A stretch of 64,000 bases of DNA, taken from NCBI GenBank assembly GCA_947492905.1, contig CANLOL010000001.1, forward strand, positions 1,900,578 through 1,964,577. Reading direction: 5' to 3'. The notes beneath the pieces are model-generated. The model saw only the letters and a list, made by a program, of their open reading frames with translations. It was not told the origin of the DNA and searched no databases. Both the position numbers and the translations under genes were made by a program. How positions within the stretch are numbered: position 1 is the stretch's first letter; every line of letters begins with the position of its first letter. Shown piece after piece: positions 46,633 through 55,213 of this stretch. The stretch is from an uncultured Sphingorhabdus sp. (GTDB taxonomy: Bacteria > Pseudomonadota > Alphaproteobacteria > Sphingomonadales > Sphingomonadaceae).

Positions 46633-49600
46633 CTATTTTTGCGGTTTGTAAATCTCTAAATCGGCATCTGATAGCATCATCATTTTTGGTGCATTGGTAT
46701 AAAGCAATCCCGTTTTAATAAGCTTATCAGGAAAAATAGTTTCTAACGCCGCTGCATAATGCGCCATTTGCCGCATATAGGCGGTTGGAATATCGCCAAT
46801 CGTCTCTGGAACATTAAATCCCGTTTTATAATCAATAGCTATTATTTCATCATCTGAAAATATTAATTGGTCGATGCGGCCATTGATTACCATTTCCCCA
46901 ACCACAGCCGAAATGGGAACCTCACTGCGGCTATTGGTGCCGAAATATTTTTTATATGAATCGTTTTGCATAATATTCAGAACAGGTTCGATAATGTCAG
47001 ATTCCCGCCAATTGGCAATATTCTGCTGTCTCTCAAACCATTTATGCGCACTATGGCGCAAATCTTCATCTTTCACATGGGCCAGATATTCAAACAAATT
47101 ATGGATTAAATTTCCGCGCTGTGCATATTTTTGCACCTCCTCAGAAACAGGCTTGGATATGCTATCATCTTCTATCACGCGGCTGGGCGCTAGTGGTTTA
47201 GGAGGGCGACTTTCTTCTGGTGCATATTCATAGAGCCATTCCAGATCATCTTCATCTATAGATGTATTTTCAACAACGTCAGCCGTTTTTTCATTGAGCG
47301 GCTTCATTGTAAGCCCTTCAAAAACCAGTTTTTCATTCCATATAGTATCAGACACTTGTTTAGCGCCAATTCTCTCCATTGCTTTGGAAATAGGATCATA
47401 CCAACTGGTTTCTTTGGGCTCTTTGCTCTTTTTACCAAGGCTGCCTGCCAATATTAAATGCTCTTCTGAACGCGTTAGCGCCACATATAATAATCGATTA
47501 TGCTCTTCTAATTCCTCTTGGCTCTTTAAATCCCAAGCTTGCCCAATTTTGCCCAATCTATTCTCTTTATTAATCGCTGGAATCGGCAATTCAAAATTAG
47601 GTTCATTCTTATCAGCATTGCCCAGCATTTTTAGATTAAAACTATTATCTGGGCTATTGGATGGATCTGAACAAATATCAGCCAGTATGACAAGTGGCGC
47701 CTGAAGCCCTTTTGCCCCATGAACCGTCATCACTCTGACTTCATCAAATTCGCCATTATTCTCACGTTTAATTTCGACATCGCCGCGCACGGTCCAATCC
47801 AAGAAACCTTGCAGAGATTGCCCCTGATCGCGGCTATATTCTAATGCAGTATTCAGCAATTCATTGATGGTTATTTCAGCTTCGAAACCGAGCCGCGCAT
47901 AAAGTTTTTTGCGGCCATTAAAATCACCCGATAATATATCCTCTAAAAATTGATAGGGAGAGCTATAATCTGCTTTCGCCAATAAGGTTTGCAAATCCTT
48001 TACTTGCTTGTCCAATTGAGGAACATTTTTGATATGTTGCCACAGGCTAATCTTTTTGCTGCGATACCCATATAATAATAATTCATCATGATTAAGCTTA
48101 AGCAATGGAGAAGTCAGCAAGGTTGCTAAATTCAAATCATCCTCTGGTTGCAATACAAACCGTATCACGCTCAGCAAGTCTTGTACGGCCAGCGGTTTAG
48201 ATAGATTAAGCCTATCAATACCAGAAACGGATATTCCTTTGGCGTGCAAACGCGCAACGATTAGAGATGCCAAATCACTGCGCCGGCGCACCAATATCAT
48301 AATATCAGAGGCTTTAAGCGGCTTGTTCGTGGTGTTTAAAAAAGGCTTGTCATGTAGCAATTGGGCAATAGTTTTGGCTAGATTATCCGCTAAGACACGC
48401 TTTTCTTCGGACATCCAATTTTCTTCATCGTCATTATCATTATCATATTCATCAGATGATACAGCCTTAACAGGCGGTAATAATGTGATGCTGCCGAAAT
48501 TATCTTTCTTACCAATATGATTGGCGATTGATTCTTTTAAACCAAAGGATTCATGGCCTAAATTCTCAATCACAATATTCACGAAATCCAATATCGGCTT
48601 GGTCGAGCGAAAACTCTCTGACAAATTCAAATTATTGAGGGTTTTTCCGCCAGCTTCTAATTTGTCATCAAAATATTTCTGAGCAACCGCATAATTTTCA
48701 GGACTCGTTCCTTGAAATCCAAAAATAGCCTGTTTGAAATCACCGACCGTAAAAACCGTCCGTGGCTTTTGCGCATCTATGGATTCGCCACTATAAAAAT
48801 CATCGGTAATTGCTCTGATAATATCCCATTGGGCTTGGTTGGTATCTTGCGCTTCATCGATCAATATATGGTCAATATTTTGATCCAATTTATAGCGGAT
48901 CCAATCGGCCATATCGGCTGTTTTCAATAAGGATGCGGATTTGCGTATCAAATCGTCAAAATCTAGCAGCGCTTTTTGTTCTTTCAGCTGTTGATAATGA
49001 AGCTGAAATTCGCTGCCGACATTAAAACTATCGCATAATTGCAGAGCCAGAGCATGTAATTTCATTTGCTCTTTCAGCTCCATAGTCCAATCAAAGAGGC
49101 CTTGAGTTAGGGCTAAATATTCTTCTTTTGGTTTGGGCCCTGATTGCGTCAGAGTATTGCTCTTGGTACTCCAAACACTATGCAGATCATCTAGGTTTTG
49201 TGCGCGTTCTTCTGGCGATTGGCTGAGCCATAGATTTATCGCCTCGGCTCTAGGCAGTCCTGTTTTTTCTGTGCCCCATTCAGCATTTAGTGCAGCGCAC
49301 GCACGCACGGCAGAAATATCAAAAGCATCATCTTGGCAAACCTCTATCAGATAGTGCTGCGGGTCCCCTGTTATTTTGCACCCAACCAGAGCAAGTGCGA
49401 CTTCTTTGGTAATGCCTATATTTTGTTTATCCTGCCAATAATGAGCCGCTTCGGGGTTGCGCGCCCATTTTTTCAAATAACCAACCACTCTATCTTCGCC
49501 ATATTTAAGGCTCAAATTCTCAAATGCTGCGATAAAATCTGGATCAGAATTTTTATTCTCGCACATCAGATTTAGCGCATCGCGCAAGAGCATTTCTTGC

Positions 49601-50067
49601 TCTCTATCTTCAATCGCCCGAAATCCAGAATTAAGGGCTGCCTCTCCTGGAAAAGAAGATAATAATGATTGGCAAAAACTATGGATGGTCATAACCCGCA
49701 ATCCGCCGCCCGGAGCATCGAGCAATGATGCAAAGAGTTGCCTTGCGCGATTACGGCTCTCTTCGCTATTATCAGCACCAATGGATGCCAATTCACGGCC
49801 TAATGTGGAATTTTTCATTCTTACCCAAGATGCCAAGCGCTTGTTGATGCGGTTCGCCATTTCGGCAGCACCAGCCTTGGTAAAAGTGATGCATAAAATA
49901 TCTTCGGGCCTTACATCTTTTTCCAATAGCAAACGTAATACTCGAGCAGATAAAACTTGGGTTTTGCCCGTGCCTGCTGATGCACTGAGCCATATATTAT
50001 CAGATGGCTGAACTGCTTCCATTTGCGGCTTAGTCAGATCATGTATGATATATTCATTATCGTTCAT
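46633..50067 (-). CDS. addA: AddA, helicase/nuclease of the AddAB double-strand-break repair complex
   Basis: 1144 residues starting at the ATG at 50065-50067, which overlaps the addB stop (ATGA); seven more codons are open upstream but unlikely to be used. UvrD-type helicase: SASAGTGKTQVL (28-39), FTKAGAAEMANRI, DFDDLI, IDEAQDTNQAQWDII, TVGDFKQAIFGFQG, VMTVHGAKGLQAPLVILAD, LLYVALTRSEEHL. C-terminal PD-(D/E)xK nuclease with AIDYKTG. It unwinds and resects broken ends for RecA loading at Chi-like sites. Confidence 0.96.
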   Translation of the reverse strand: MNDNEYIIHDLTKPQMEAVQPSDNIWLSASAGTGKTQVLSARVLRLLLEKDVRPEDILCITFTKAGAAEMANRINKRLASWVRMKNSTLGRELASIGADNSEESRNRARQLFASLLDAPGGGLRVMTIHSFCQSLLSSFPGEAALNSGFRAIEDREQEMLLRDALNLMCENKNSDPDFIAAFENLSLKYGEDRVVGYLKKWARNPEAAHYWQDKQNIGITKEVALALVGCKITGDPQHYLIEVCQDDAFDISAVRACAALNAEWGTEKTGLPRAEAINLWLSQSPEERAQNLDDLHSVWSTKSNTLTQSGPKPKEEYLALTQGLFDWTMELKEQMKLHALALQLCDSFNVGSEFQLHYQQLKEQKALLDFDDLIRKSASLLKTADMADWIRYKLDQNIDHILIDEAQDTNQAQWDIIRAITDDFYSGESIDAQKPRTVFTVGDFKQAIFGFQGTSPENYAVAQKYFDDKLEAGGKTLNNLNLSESFRSTKPILDFVNIVIENLGHESFGLKESIANHIGKKDNFGSITLLPPVKAVSSDEYDNDNDDEENWMSEEKRVLADNLAKTIAQLLHDKPFLNTTNKPLKASDIMILVRRRSDLASLIVARLHAKGISVSGIDRLNLSKPLAVQDLLSVIRFVLQPEDDLNLATLLTSPLLKLNHDELLLYGYRSKKISLWQHIKNVPQLDKQVKDLQTLLAKADYSSPYQFLEDILSGDFNGRKKLYARLGFEAEITINELLNTALEYSRDQGQSLQGFLDWTVRGDVEIKRENNGEFDEVRVMTVHGAKGLQAPLVILADICSDPSNSPDNSFNLKMLGNADKNEPNFELPIPAINKENRLGKIGQAWDLKSQEELEEHNRLLYVALTRSEEHLILAGSLGKKSKEPKETSWYDPISKAMERIGAKQVSDTIWNEKLVFEGLTMKPLNEKTADVVENTSIDEDDLEWLYEYAPEESRPPKPLAPSRVIEDDSISKPVSEEVQKYAQRGNLIHNLFEYLAHVKDEDLRHSAHKWFERQQNIANWRESDIIEPVLNIMQNDSYKKYFGTNSRSEVPISAVVGEMVINGRIDQLIFSDDEIIAIDYKTGFNVPETIGDIPTAYMRQMAHYAAALETIFPDKLIKTGLLYTNAPKMMMLSDADLEIYKPQK

Positions 50068-53000
50068 GATTGGCTCCTGCCATACCATTCCATCAGGCGT
50101 GAAAGATGTTCATAATCATTATAGGGTGCATATTCAGGATGCAATCTTGCTTCAAACGCTTTGTCACCCAATATATATTCTCTGATTAATTGCGTGGCAT
50201 TATCCTCACTAAATGCAACAAATTCATCGGTCAAAACATAAGTTTTTGCACTTTTCTCTGTAAGAGCATCGCGCGTTGCTTTGGTAACATTACCAAATTC
50301 TTGTTTGTTTTTAGCCAATGACCAATATTCAAAGGCTGATGCTTCCCCGTTTATAATATCTCCAGCTATTGTCTTAAACTTAGCTTTTTCTGCTAGTAAT
50401 CCAAGCAGGCCTAGCTGCATGGCAAAACCAACCTTAATTTGCTTCATCGACGGCACAGCTCCGCTTTTATAGTCAATTATCGCAAGGCGCCCATCTTGGA
50501 ATAGATCAATTCTATCGGCAACGCCTCTTAATTTGACACCCAATATTTCAATCTCGCCTTTCGTTTCGGCAGCAATGATTTTACGGCCTTCTGTTTGGAT
50601 GACATTGCGCGTCTGAGCATCAATCCATTCCATCTGCTTAATCAAGCGCGGTTGCCATAATAAACGTGCCGTTGGGTGCAATGCTTCATTGCTCAGCAGT
50701 TCATGGGTACGTGCCATTAATTTATCGGGATGCAGGCCATCTTCTTTTGCCCATTTTTCCAATATTTCATGGATCATAGTCCCGCGCCACGCTGCGCTAA
50801 CATCTTCGTCAATCTGATCTAATTTTGAAAGACCCATTATCTTTTTGGCGTAAAAAGCAAATGGATCAGCCTTAATTTGATCCATATTCGTGACGCTCAA
50901 ATCAACTTTACGCTGCGCTGCATTAGGTTTAGGTGCTGGCTCTAGCGCTGGATTAGCTTTCCCCGGGTCATCAATTTTTACAACCAATTGCGGTATATGT
51001 TTTTCATATTTTAGCTTATTGCCGGCAAAAGCAATTAAGCGTAATAAAAAGCGCGATGTGACAGCAGGCCCGCCGCTATCGCGCTCGCTTCGGCTCAATA
51101 TTAATTCTTTAGCACCAATCGCTTCGGCCAAATCATGTGCCGATAATCCAATACTTCTGGAGAGCGAAGGCAAGCCCAAATCACGCCTAATACCGGGGGA
51201 GAGCCAAGGATCATTATTAGGGGCTTGCGGCCATGAGCCTTCATTAAGTCCTGCACAAATCACCAAATCGCTACGCTGTAACCGAGCTTCTAACAAGCCA
51301 TAGATTGAAACGCGCGGATGATTTCCATAGGCACTTCTGACCGTATATCCATCCATCAAAATGCTAATATATTGGGGTAATATTTCTATCGAGAGATTAG
51401 AGGAACCTGCGTCAATATACGATATAATATCTGTATAGAAACGGCTCAGTTCGCGACCTGCATCCCCTTTCCATACCTCATCACCAGCGATAAAATCGGC
51501 AATTTTACGAACAGATTCTAACAAATCTCGCGGTGTGCCATCCGATATTTCGGCCAAGTTTTTCTCAATATCGAGCCACCATGATAATGTTGCATCATAT
51601 TTATCATTATCGGGATTATATTTCTTAATCTTATCTATATGGCGCTTGATTGAAGATTGAATACTAGCCAATCCTTGGCCAGAGCGCGGTCCTCTTAACG
51701 TCATATCAAGGGAGCGTATTTTTTCTAGCCATGCGATGCGCCCTTCCCCCTTTCGCGCAAGAGGGTGTTTCAACAGTGATAATAAATCAATCGGCGCAAA
51801 ACCGCTGGCTATATTTTGAGCAATGGTCAGGAACAAGCTACCCGAAGGCGTATCAGAGAGCGACACACCCGCGCTATCATCAGCTTTTATATTCCAGCGC
51901 AATAGATGCGCGGATATCCGCCGCGCCAATTCTCTGTCGGGGGTAATAATAGCAATACGTTTATTATTTATCTCTAAATTCTTGCGCACCAATATGGCAA
52001 CGGCCTGCGCTTCTGCGGCGCTGTCGTTATTGGTCATAATTTTGAGATGATTAAAATCTGTTGCTGATACTTCGATCGATTGCCATTGCGCCGTTTGCCG
52101 CGCTGGCGCAAAAATATGACTGACCAATTGATCTTTGCGGTTCGCAATTTTCGTTACTTTTGCATCGCCAAGCGGCGTGACTTCGCTACGATCAAAGCCC
52201 ATTGTATCGAGCAATAATTTAAGATGAAATTGCGGATGAGTCTCTAGCGAAGGTTTGGCGCGTAATTCGCCTTCCTCTTTTTCATGCGGACCAAGCGAAT
52301 CCCATGTTGCATCATCCATCATCTGATCAATATGCGGTAATATGACCAATCCATTTGCCGCAGTTGCAATCTTTTTTTGCAAATAAGCAATGGCCGGTGC
52401 TGCTGTTGTTATGCCTATGGCAGCGATAAAGGGGTGATGGCTCAAATGCTCTAAATTATTGGCCAAATTGCGGATCATAGCATTGCGATTAACCACCATA
52501 GTAGAGAGGTTTAATTGCTCTAATTTAGCGCGATATTGATAATATATATTTTCAAATAAAGCATAAGATTTTTGCCAATGAATGGCCAAATCTGCTTCGG
52601 AATTTATTGCGATTTTTTCGGATAGTTCGCTAAATTTTTCAAAAGCTATTTCTTCGACGTCCAATTGGTCAATCACCTGCGCCAAATCCATAGATAATTT
52701 TAACGCTTGGGCCGCATCAATATCTCTATCCATGACAGATTTATGATGCTCTTCAATAAGATTAGCCAACAGCATGATACGCTGCATTGCATCTATCGGA
52801 GGTGCGATTTTTTCATCATCATATTGATGCAAAAACAAACCGCTTTTTTCATTCAAGTCTAAATCACCAACCGTCACCAAACGCGGCAGCAAAAGCCCTT
52901 TACCCGTTTGCCGAACAAAAGCTTCTTCAATCGCTCTGACCGCACGATTATTGGGCAGTAAAATTAAACCATCTGCAAGCGCCAAAGGATCTCGGCCATA

Positions 53001-53087
53001 TTGAGACAGAAAATATGCGGCCACACTATCTGCAAAGCCCTGATGGGACGAAACAGAATGAAGTGCGGGGCGCGTTAATTTATTCAT
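50064..53087 (-). CDS. addB: AddB, second nuclease subunit of AddAB (alphaproteobacterial type)
   Basis: 1007 residues. An N-terminal inactivated helicase-like region (LPNNRAVRAIEEAF, AVRIL-type Walker motif absent) and a C-terminal nuclease domain with AIIDYKSGAVPSMKQIKVGFAMQLGL. The four-Cys iron-sulfur cluster of firmicute AddB is not evident, as is usual for the alphaproteobacterial branch. Overlaps murU by 8 bases at its start and addA by 4 at its end. Confidence 0.94.
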   Translation of the reverse strand: MNKLTRPALHSVSSHQGFADSVAAYFLSQYGRDPLALADGLILLPNNRAVRAIEEAFVRQTGKGLLLPRLVTVGDLDLNEKSGLFLHQYDDEKIAPPIDAMQRIMLLANLIEEHHKSVMDRDIDAAQALKLSMDLAQVIDQLDVEEIAFEKFSELSEKIAINSEADLAIHWQKSYALFENIYYQYRAKLEQLNLSTMVVNRNAMIRNLANNLEHLSHHPFIAAIGITTAAPAIAYLQKKIATAANGLVILPHIDQMMDDATWDSLGPHEKEEGELRAKPSLETHPQFHLKLLLDTMGFDRSEVTPLGDAKVTKIANRKDQLVSHIFAPARQTAQWQSIEVSATDFNHLKIMTNNDSAAEAQAVAILVRKNLEINNKRIAIITPDRELARRISAHLLRWNIKADDSAGVSLSDTPSGSLFLTIAQNIASGFAPIDLLSLLKHPLARKGEGRIAWLEKIRSLDMTLRGPRSGQGLASIQSSIKRHIDKIKKYNPDNDKYDATLSWWLDIEKNLAEISDGTPRDLLESVRKIADFIAGDEVWKGDAGRELSRFYTDIISYIDAGSSNLSIEILPQYISILMDGYTVRSAYGNHPRVSIYGLLEARLQRSDLVICAGLNEGSWPQAPNNDPWLSPGIRRDLGLPSLSRSIGLSAHDLAEAIGAKELILSRSERDSGGPAVTSRFLLRLIAFAGNKLKYEKHIPQLVVKIDDPGKANPALEPAPKPNAAQRKVDLSVTNMDQIKADPFAFYAKKIMGLSKLDQIDEDVSAAWRGTMIHEILEKWAKEDGLHPDKLMARTHELLSNEALHPTARLLWQPRLIKQMEWIDAQTRNVIQTEGRKIIAAETKGEIEILGVKLRGVADRIDLFQDGRLAIIDYKSGAVPSMKQIKVGFAMQLGLLGLLAEKAKFKTIAGDIINGEASAFEYWSLAKNKQEFGNVTKATRDALTEKSAKTYVLTDEFVAFSEDNATQLIREYILGDKAFEARLHPEYAPYNDYEHLSRLMEWYGRSQS

Positions 53088-53805
53088 CGCTATTTTCGAA
53101 TGAAAGCATTTCTTCGGCTACTGGAATAGCTTCTGGCGTGCCAATATCAAACCATTTTGCATCGTGAAGAGTTCCATAGATTCGTCCCTCTTTAATGCCC
53201 CTATTCCATAATATATTGGTTGAGAAAGCGCCTTTAGGAGCATCGCGCAACAATCTATGAGATATTATTTGGATACCGGTGAATATATAGGGTGCGCTGT
53301 CCTTATCACCGCGCCTGATGATAATATCATCATCTCCTAAAAAGAAATCACCGGGGCCTTTGTGGCAATAGGCATTCTCTTTGGGGACGAGCAATAGCAG
53401 CGCATCCATTTTTGCATCATCCCAAGAAGAGGCTAATTTGAGCAATGCATTTTGCGCTCCATTGGTCCAAATATTATCGCTGTTGAGACAAAAGAAAGGT
53501 TTATCACCCAAATGCGGCTGCGCTTTTATGAGACCCCCACCCGTTTCCAATAATTTTTCTCTTTCATCGGATATATATATATTAGCAAATTCAGGAACAT
53601 GCGCCATATATTGCTCTACCATCTCTGCGCGGTAATGCACATTAATGACGATATTTTTTATATCTGCAATTTCCATTTGCTCTAAGCAATGGCCCAATAA
53701 TGTTTTGCCTGCTACTTCGACTAATGGTTTTGGGCGATCATTCGTTAAAGGACGCATACGCGTACCAAGGCCCGCCGCCATAATCATAGCTGTATCGATT
53801 ATCAT
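53080..53805 (-). CDS. murU: MurNAc-1-phosphate uridylyltransferase (MurU-like nucleotidyltransferase)
   Basis: 241 residues. The nucleotidyltransferase signature MAAGLGTRMRPLTNDRPKPLVEVAGKTLLGH is at the N-terminus, and NSDNIW supplies the metal-binding Asp. ATGA overlap with the upstream amgK gene. The AmgK-MurU pair converts MurNAc to MurNAc-1-P and then UDP-MurNAc, bypassing de novo UDP-GlcNAc-dependent synthesis and MurA, so this route tends to give fosfomycin insensitivity. Substrate is inferred from family and pairing. Confidence 0.9.
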   Translation of the reverse strand: MIIDTAMIMAAGLGTRMRPLTNDRPKPLVEVAGKTLLGHCLEQMEIADIKNIVINVHYRAEMVEQYMAHVPEFANIYISDEREKLLETGGGLIKAQPHLGDKPFFCLNSDNIWTNGAQNALLKLASSWDDAKMDALLLLVPKENAYCHKGPGDFFLGDDDIIIRRGDKDSAPYIFTGIQIISHRLLRDAPKGAFSTNILWNRGIKEGRIYGTLHDAKWFDIGTPEAIPVAEEMLSFENSDE

Positions 53806-54767
53806 TTTTGCACCGATATTTTGGAATAGCGTATTGCGCTTGGGATAGTATCGTCAAACCATTTCTTTATTTTACTAAGCGCAGGGTTTTCCAAATCACG
53901 TTCAAGCAATCCCCACATACGCGGCAGATAATCAAGATATTTATGCTTTCCATCGCGAAAGCAAAGCCGCGCGAATATACCAATGATTTTAGCATTTCTC
54001 TGTGCCCCTAATATGGCGTAATGATCGAGAAAATTCTTATCTACATCTATATTGTCGGCATAATAAGCGAGCATTTTTTGCTCTAATTCGGGTGAAACAT
54101 CCCGCCGCGCATCCTGTAACAAGGAAACAAGATCATAGGCTTGATGCCCAACCAATGCGTCTTGGAAATCAATGATGCCCATATCGCCATCCGATAATAG
54201 CATCGCATTTTCAGCATGATAATCGCGCAATACAGTAACTTTCTTAGCCCCATAAATAGGCGTCAGTGCCTCTTTCCACAAATTTTCATATATTGCACTA
54301 TCGCATTCAATATTGACCGCTGGCAAATACCATTCGGGCAATAGATTAACTTCTCTGATATAGGTTTCCTCATCATAAGCAGGCACATCAGCGGGCTGCG
54401 CTGCGGCCAATTTGATAATGATATCGATTGCCTGTTTATAGATTGCCTCTTCATCCTGCGGTTCATCATCTAAATGCTCGCGCATTCTTTGATCGCCAAA
54501 ATCCTCTATCAATACCAAGCCATGTTCCAAATTACTGCCATAGATTTGAGGTGCGCGAAAACCTGCACCTGTCAAATATTGAGCGACGTCAATAAAGGGC
54601 TTAGGGTCTTCATGCGGCGGCGGCGCATCCATTAAAATAGCAAGTTTATCAGCTTTTTCGACACGGAAATAACGGCGAAAGGAAGCATCCCCTGCTAATG
54701 GTTTGATGTGCGCCTCTGCCCAACCAATATCAGACAGAAAATCAATCGCTTTTTCTGGAATATTCAT
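53802..54767 (-). CDS. amgK: AmgK-type MurNAc/GlcNAc anomeric kinase
   Basis: 321 residues from the ATG at 54765-54767, which overlaps the tsaE stop (ATGA); a GTG two codons upstream is also open. Aminoglycoside-phosphotransferase fold: DASFRRYFRV near the N-terminus, catalytic loop VLRDYHAENAMLL, metal loop GIIDFQDALVGHQAYDLVSLLQDAR. It phosphorylates the anomeric position of recovered MurNAc. Followed directly by murU. Confidence 0.9.
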   Translation of the reverse strand: MNIPEKAIDFLSDIGWAEAHIKPLAGDASFRRYFRVEKADKLAILMDAPPPHEDPKPFIDVAQYLTGAGFRAPQIYGSNLEHGLVLIEDFGDQRMREHLDDEPQDEEAIYKQAIDIIIKLAAAQPADVPAYDEETYIREVNLLPEWYLPAVNIECDSAIYENLWKEALTPIYGAKKVTVLRDYHAENAMLLSDGDMGIIDFQDALVGHQAYDLVSLLQDARRDVSPELEQKMLAYYADNIDVDKNFLDHYAILGAQRNAKIIGIFARLCFRDGKHKYLDYLPRMWGLLERDLENPALSKIKKWFDDTIPSAIRYSKISVQK

Positions 54768-55213
54768 GCCCACCTTGATACGCCCTCGCCATATATATTC
54801 AATGTAATATCTCTTATATTGTCTGAAATTTTCTCTATTTCGATTGTATAATGATTATCCGGCAAACGCATCGGATATTTATTGGCCCATTCCACTAATA
54901 TGATAGCATAATGAAGGGCATCATCTAATCCTAGCTCTAGATATTCAGAATCATTTTCTATGCGGTACAAATCTGCATGCACTATTGAGACTTTGGTTGC
55001 TGGCGGATCATAGCTGTGGACTAGCGCATAGCTTGGGCTGCTAACCTCTCCATCAAAGCCCAATTCAGCGATAAATGCTTTTGCGAATATGGTCTTACCC
55101 ACGCCCAAATCGCCAATGAGCGAAATCCAATCCCCTACCTTGGCAATGCGCGCGATACGCCTTGCAAAATCATGCATCTCTTTTTCAGAGCTAATTCTAT
55201 ATTTTTTCTGCAT
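54764..55213 (-). CDS. tsaE: TsaE, ATPase of the tRNA t6A-synthesis complex
   Basis: 149 residues. Walker A GDLGVGKT (35-42), SSPSYALVHSY, DLYRIENDSEYLELGLDD and VEWANKYP are standard. It supports the TsaBD threonylcarbamoyl transfer to A37 of ANN-decoding tRNAs. Overlaps divL by one base (TGATG) and amgK by four. Confidence 0.95.
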   Translation of the reverse strand: MQKKYRISSEKEMHDFARRIARIAKVGDWISLIGDLGVGKTIFAKAFIAELGFDGEVSSPSYALVHSYDPPATKVSIVHADLYRIENDSEYLELGLDDALHYAIILVEWANKYPMRLPDNHYTIEIEKISDNIRDITLNIYGEGVSRWA